DNA from: Mactromeris polynyma
Taxonomy: Eukaryota; Mollusca; Bivalvia; Venerida; Mactridae
Assembly: GCA_032209605.1 (NCBI GenBank)
Contig: JASFXZ010000016.1
Span: 13,640,001-13,704,000 of the forward strand
Reading direction: 5' to 3'
Length of the DNA: 64,000 bases
Made by a program: the position numbers and the translations under genes. Position 1 is the stretch's first letter. Each line of letters opens with the position of its first letter. Positions 59,543-64,000 of the stretch are shown here, piece after piece. Under the pieces are notes generated by a model. It was not told the origin of the DNA. It made no database searches and saw only the letters and a list, made by a program, of their open reading frames with translations.

Positions 59543-62500
59543 CTGAATGAAAACATTCATAATCTAAATGTTAACTTGAGAACTTTAAAAAGAGCTCCTA
59601 GGTCAATCTCAAGTTTTAGGACCTCATACCATACTGTGGGGAGTCTCAAAAAATATTTTAACTGGTAAGATTCACGTGCTGGACCAGAAAATGTGCAAGT
59701 CATCTACCTTGGCCGAGTGGTTGGGAGCGGGAGGTCAAAGGTTCGTATCCCGGTAGGGGTCCATTCTGATATGGCCAGTTGGTGAGCCGCCAGCTAGTTA
59801 AATAATGGTTACCCTGTGCCTACCTGACTGGTGCATGGCATTGAATTGGGAAATAAATGTGCCAAGAAAGTAGGTGTCTCGTAAGTTAGAAATGGCTGAC
59901 CCTTTAAATAGGGGGTGACACTACTAGTATAATAAATAAACACTTTTTCTATTTGTGGGGTGACAATGAGCAAGAGCTTTATAATTGTAATAAAAAAATC
60001 TTGACACCCATATCTGACAAGCTTTAATTTTCTATGATTGTCTTATTTTGTAGATCAAAATATTATATATCATAATTATGTGCATGTTCATAATATTCAA
60101 CTAATCATTTTTGTTTCTTTTGTTGCAAGCAAGTTTTTCTTTCTAAGTGATAATATGTCAAACTTTAGTCTGTATTGGTTGCTACAGATCAAATGAGTTC
60201 TTTGAATTCTTTTAAACAGTATTAACACTATTGGCTTTTCTTGAACTGTTGAATATAACCCCACCCACATAATGATTAGGTAACAATTGATCGAGCCCCG
60301 ATTCATTACAATGCATTCTCATAGAGTCTTTACTACCTGCACTATTCATTTGTTACTCGAAATCGATTTTATATTTATCGAAGATTAGGGTAAAATTTTG
60401 ATAATTATTAAAATTTGACATGTCTATAGCACATTCGACATTGTGTAAATATTCTGACTACTACCAAAGTAATTGTAAAACTTTATGTACATGTATAATA
60501 TCGTGTTTAGGCCATGATTAAAAAACTGTTTGTTTGGCCTAACCCTACCTACCCATAAAAATTGCCCCTTCTTTTTCAGAGGTCTAAGTAAGAATTTTTT
60601 AGCTGAATATTAATAGTTAACATTAGTATGACCATAGAAATAATATAATTAAAAAAAAATTACCTACCTACCAACCCAACTAAATTTTGCTGGTTAGGGT
60701 TAGGCCAAATGAACATTTTTTAAGGATGGCCTTATTTACCATCCGAGTTTTTGCAATCTCTAGAGTGGCCCTCACTTGAGCAACAACCTCTCATTTACAA
60801 CTTTATCATTGAAGCTTCGATCAGAGCAGCTGAGTGATTGAGATCATTTGCCATGACTTCTACTCAATCTACGAGTTTGTTTTGATGCCCCAATCCCCGG
60901 CAAATCTTCAGGATTGAGAACATTCAGCTGTTAGAACCCCTGATACTGAAATCAGAACGTAACTCATTTTGGCGACTGGCCGACATTTCTGCCTGCGAAA
61001 TTTCTAGAATTGCCGACTAATGAATTTCTTTAATCATGGGAATATCCATGTAAACAGAAGCTAGTAGAATTTTGGTTAGAAAATGTACCAGAACTCGAAT
61101 AACTGTCTTGCTAAATTTAGACATTGCTTATAATTCCAACGACGGGGTAATTGACTTAATAAAAGTCACGAGAGTTACAGCCCCTTGTTTAGACTTAAAA
61201 GCCAATAGCGGGGACATACCTTTGTTTCATTATTGTTTTCTTATTCTTGCCAAAGAAATTGTATTGTCATTTTGCTCTTGTTTCACACTGAGAGATCTGT
61301 GCTAATTCAAATATTCGATATTCAAATATGAAGGTAGGTCTTATGCCTTGTGGCACCCTTATGGTTTTTTTCATACTTTTTTTGCATTAAACAATTACTT
61401 TATTGGTGTTTTTTTACTATACTCACTGTAATTTCAATCTGAATATCTTTAGTTAAGACAAATAATGCACACTCATTGTTGCATCCAAGCTTCTCCCCCA
61501 TCCACTTGTTGAGTCCCTTGCATCGTTAATTGTTGAGTTTTCTTACTTTCTTTTAGTCCATTTTAAATGTTAGCTTGTAAATATAATTGCTATATGAATC
61601 AAATGGTTTTTTGTAAATATGTCATTATGATTGGCTACTTAAAATGAAAGAGACTTTTTGATTGGTTGTTGAGAATGTATTCTGAAATCTGATTGGCCAT
61701 TTGATGAAATTGATTGAATGTTTGATTGGTTATTATGTAAGGTAGTATTTGATTGGTTATTTCAAATGTTTAAAAGCTTTTATGAACAATTTAAATGTTT
61801 CAGAAGCATATTTGATGTATTGTTTAATGATTTGCCTGTATATAAATGTCTACATTCATAATTGGAAAAAAATTGTTATGTGAATAAAAACTAGAACAGT
61901 TACTGAACATTATTATCAATTCGCCCCTTGCACATTGTACAAACAAACGTGTATTAACGACTAGCGGTGTCTTCTGTATTCGTTATTACATTTTTTTCCA
62001 AATAAGAGCGCTGACTATCGCAAGATACGCACTCCACGGATATGTCACAAGGGTGATGACTCCTGAGTGACTCAAGCGATATGGCTGGTTATCGAACTTG
62101 TCTGAGATATTGTGCCCGATACATATTCTGACCAAATTTGGTGATGATTGGACAGATGCTTCTAAAGAAATTGAACGGACGACTAACTGGATGATGCCCG
62201 CCTGTTCGCCGCAGGTGGACTATAAGTCCCCGCTCCGGGCGTATAAAAAATGGGAAATCATGAATCGCAGAATTTTGAAAATTTCAAACGGAATTATGGA
62301 AATGGTTAAAGAATTCAAGCAGGAAATGCCCACCCCAAAAGTCCAAGGAGACATAAAAATCTATACAGTAAAATCTCAATAATTAGATCACACGTTTGGG
62401 ACCCTTGAAAGCTGATCTTGTTGAGATGGTCTTAATATTGAGGTTAATTAAAGAACACTACAGCTGTATTAGACAAAGTTACTATGTACATGTAATAGAC

Positions 62501-64000
62501 AATAGAGGGGCATAAGCTTATTGAAATTCTCTCCACTGCAGACTAAGTATTGGTACAAGACATGGCGAACTAACAACGGTATTTGACAAGATAAAATTGT
62601 ACATGATGTGATAAACAAGTGAATAGAATAGGAAGTATCAACTTATTGGTACAAAATACGGCAATTTAACAACAAAATTTGACTAGATATGATTGTATTT
62701 ATTTTTACTATAATTTCTACATGTTTCATCATAGTAAGATATTAAACAAAACAGAAAAAGCATATATTTCTATTAATGAAAACGAAGGAAGAAAATATAA
62801 AGGTAATAAGTACACAAGTCAAAACACAATGCAAGGTTATATTGTACAGTCATGAAAAAATATACTTGTCTTCCGTGAACGCAGAAATTTAAACAGTTGG
62901 ATATTTTCACAACTTTCTTAAATTCATTAAATCCGCCAACATTCTCATGTCATGAATTTTACCACATATACAGTAGTTAGTTAATATATTTTAAATAAAA
63001 CAATCAAGTAATTTATAATATAATTGGAAACATTACACTGTATATTATAAACCGGTATTATATAAATGGGATCTGCAAAAAATGTATTTGCTATTTAATA
63101 CCATCTCTATACTTTAATAATTTAATACAAAAATAAAGATATTTTTTACTTTAATATTATTTAGGCAATACCATATAAGTTTACAACAATTGAATCACTG
63201 TTTAATTTGATCTATTTAAATTTAATATCATTCATAGCATCACACTCAAAATCTCTATTTTAATAATTTTATTACCTCCCTTTATTTGTGCATTTTAATA
63301 GTATATTCTATTTACACAGCTATCGAAGAAAAATGTGATGTCCAATTAAAAAGTACTAACATGCTGTATTTAAACAATAAACACAAACAATTTATATCTT
63401 AGACACTATAACAGTCATATTATCTTGAAGTTTGATTACATCTAAACATAAAACAAAACATATGTACAGTTGTTGCAAGTTTAATGTAATTTTTACTTAT
63501 ATTCTATCAATAATACATGTACACAGAATGGACAACTCTGTTATCTCACAATATGTTTGATTACTCTAGTTCATACATTTTCACTACATCACTGCAATCC
63601 ATGGTAACAAACATTCCATTCAGTCCCTGATGAAAACACACTGAGTATGGATATTGTAATCCATCTCCTTGCTTCACAACCACACCAAGTTTCTTCCCAT
63701 TCTGACTGAATTGTACCACATTATGTGACCTGTGCCCAACTACAAACATGTTTCCTCTACCATCAACACATCCACCAGCTACATACTTCAGGTCAGTGTC
63801 TGTAATAGTGGACAAATAATTTCCCATCCCATCAAAACATACAAGTCCCTTGCTCCCACCTCCAACAAACATTCTGTCTCCACTTTCATTGAATGTAACA
63901 TGTCTACTATTGTAGAACAGCTGATTCCCAGCATTGTCTCGTGTAATTGTCTTCAGCAGGGTACCAGACATATCATAAACATAACGTGAAGCACCATTAT
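59543..64000. repeat. Segmental duplication, copy 2 (runs off right edge)
   Basis: Collinear with 49,360-54,010. It contains the SINE (59,700-59,920), the TTTGGCC MITE (60,535-60,720), the short CAGTAAAACCTC MITE (62,364-62,468) and the partial propeller gene. Relative to copy 1 it lacks the 107-bp block and a short stretch near 60,283. Confidence 0.9.
63561..64000 (-). CDS. B-box/propeller gene, C-terminal part (partial, cut by right edge)
   Basis: The frame is open from the window end to the stop at 63,561, giving NGASRYVYDMSGTLLKTITR through to VVKMYELE. It is the paralogue of the propeller in the middle gene. Over the 136 residues from MSGT to the stop I count 23 differences (about 83% identity), clustered in FEVDV/YVAGG, GSGSHT/HRSHN and MHDSD/MDCSD. 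No disabling change is visible, so the copy looks intact here. The rest lies outside the window. Confidence 0.88.
   Translation of the reverse strand, partial: NGASRYVYDMSGTLLKTITRDNAGNQLFYNSRHVTFNESGDRMFVGGGSKGLVCFDGMGNYLSTITDTDLKYVAGGCVDGRGNMFVVGHRSHNVVQFSQNGKKLGVVVKQGDGLQYPYSVCFHQGLNGMFVTMDCSDVVKMYELE

Noticed and set aside
62098..62382. 94-codon plus-strand ORF as a gene
   Set aside because: The frame is broken in the duplicate copy near 52,080-52,300, runs into a MITE at its 3' end, and shows no domain.

Overview
This window is animal nuclear DNA: AT-rich, with exons of 50-350 bp, introns up to 21 kb, GT-AG splice sites, and very dense short repeats. The gene content (an intron-rich class E2 ubiquitin-conjugating enzyme and several RING-less B-box/beta-propeller TRIM-like genes) and short repeat ends such as CAAAGGGAGGTAA suggest a lophotrochozoan, most likely a bivalve mollusc. 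The phylum is an inference. No operons, CRISPR arrays or prokaryotic signals were seen.

Layout. (1) 1-34 is the first-exon start of a B-box gene that runs off the left edge on the minus strand. (2) 35-11,000 is gene-free: tRNA-derived SINEs, a 10-bp array, a 31-bp array, a 1.6-kb array of a 17-bp unit inside a TIR element, and several MITEs. (3) 11,573-48,426 (+) is one gene of the UBE2E family in four coding exons (228 aa). It is complete, with its catalytic Cys, and carries an unusual 36-aa Ser/Thr/Asn-rich C-terminal tail. Its introns hold at least eight MITE families, an 8-bp-TSD hAT element, two CAG-ended elements with 6-bp TSDs, SINEs, a retropepsin-like relic and many minisatellites. 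(4) 49,360-54,010 and 59,543-64,000 are two copies of one direct segmental duplication. (5) The middle B-box gene lies at 55,832-53,512 (-), two exons, 566 aa: two B-boxes, coiled coil, propeller, no RING. (6) A 185-bp satellite (about 9-10 copies, 56,100-57,870) separates it from the second copy. That copy ends in another B-box/propeller gene, cut by the right edge.

How the genes relate. The E2 and the nearest B-box gene are convergent, about 5 kb apart. UBE2E enzymes work with RING/TRIM E3 ligases, but these B-box proteins lack a RING, so a functional link is only a suggestion. The strongest biological signal is in the duplicated propeller exon. By eye it differs at about 32 nt over about 420 coding bases and changes 23 of 136 residues, while the neighbouring non-coding duplicate is closer to identical. 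That pattern suggests diversifying selection in a young TRIM-like cluster. The strongest genome-structure signal is a MITE family whose ends contain a 17-bp unit, caught at 2, 8 and about 90 copies. Most long ORFs in the window are artefacts of tandem repeats.
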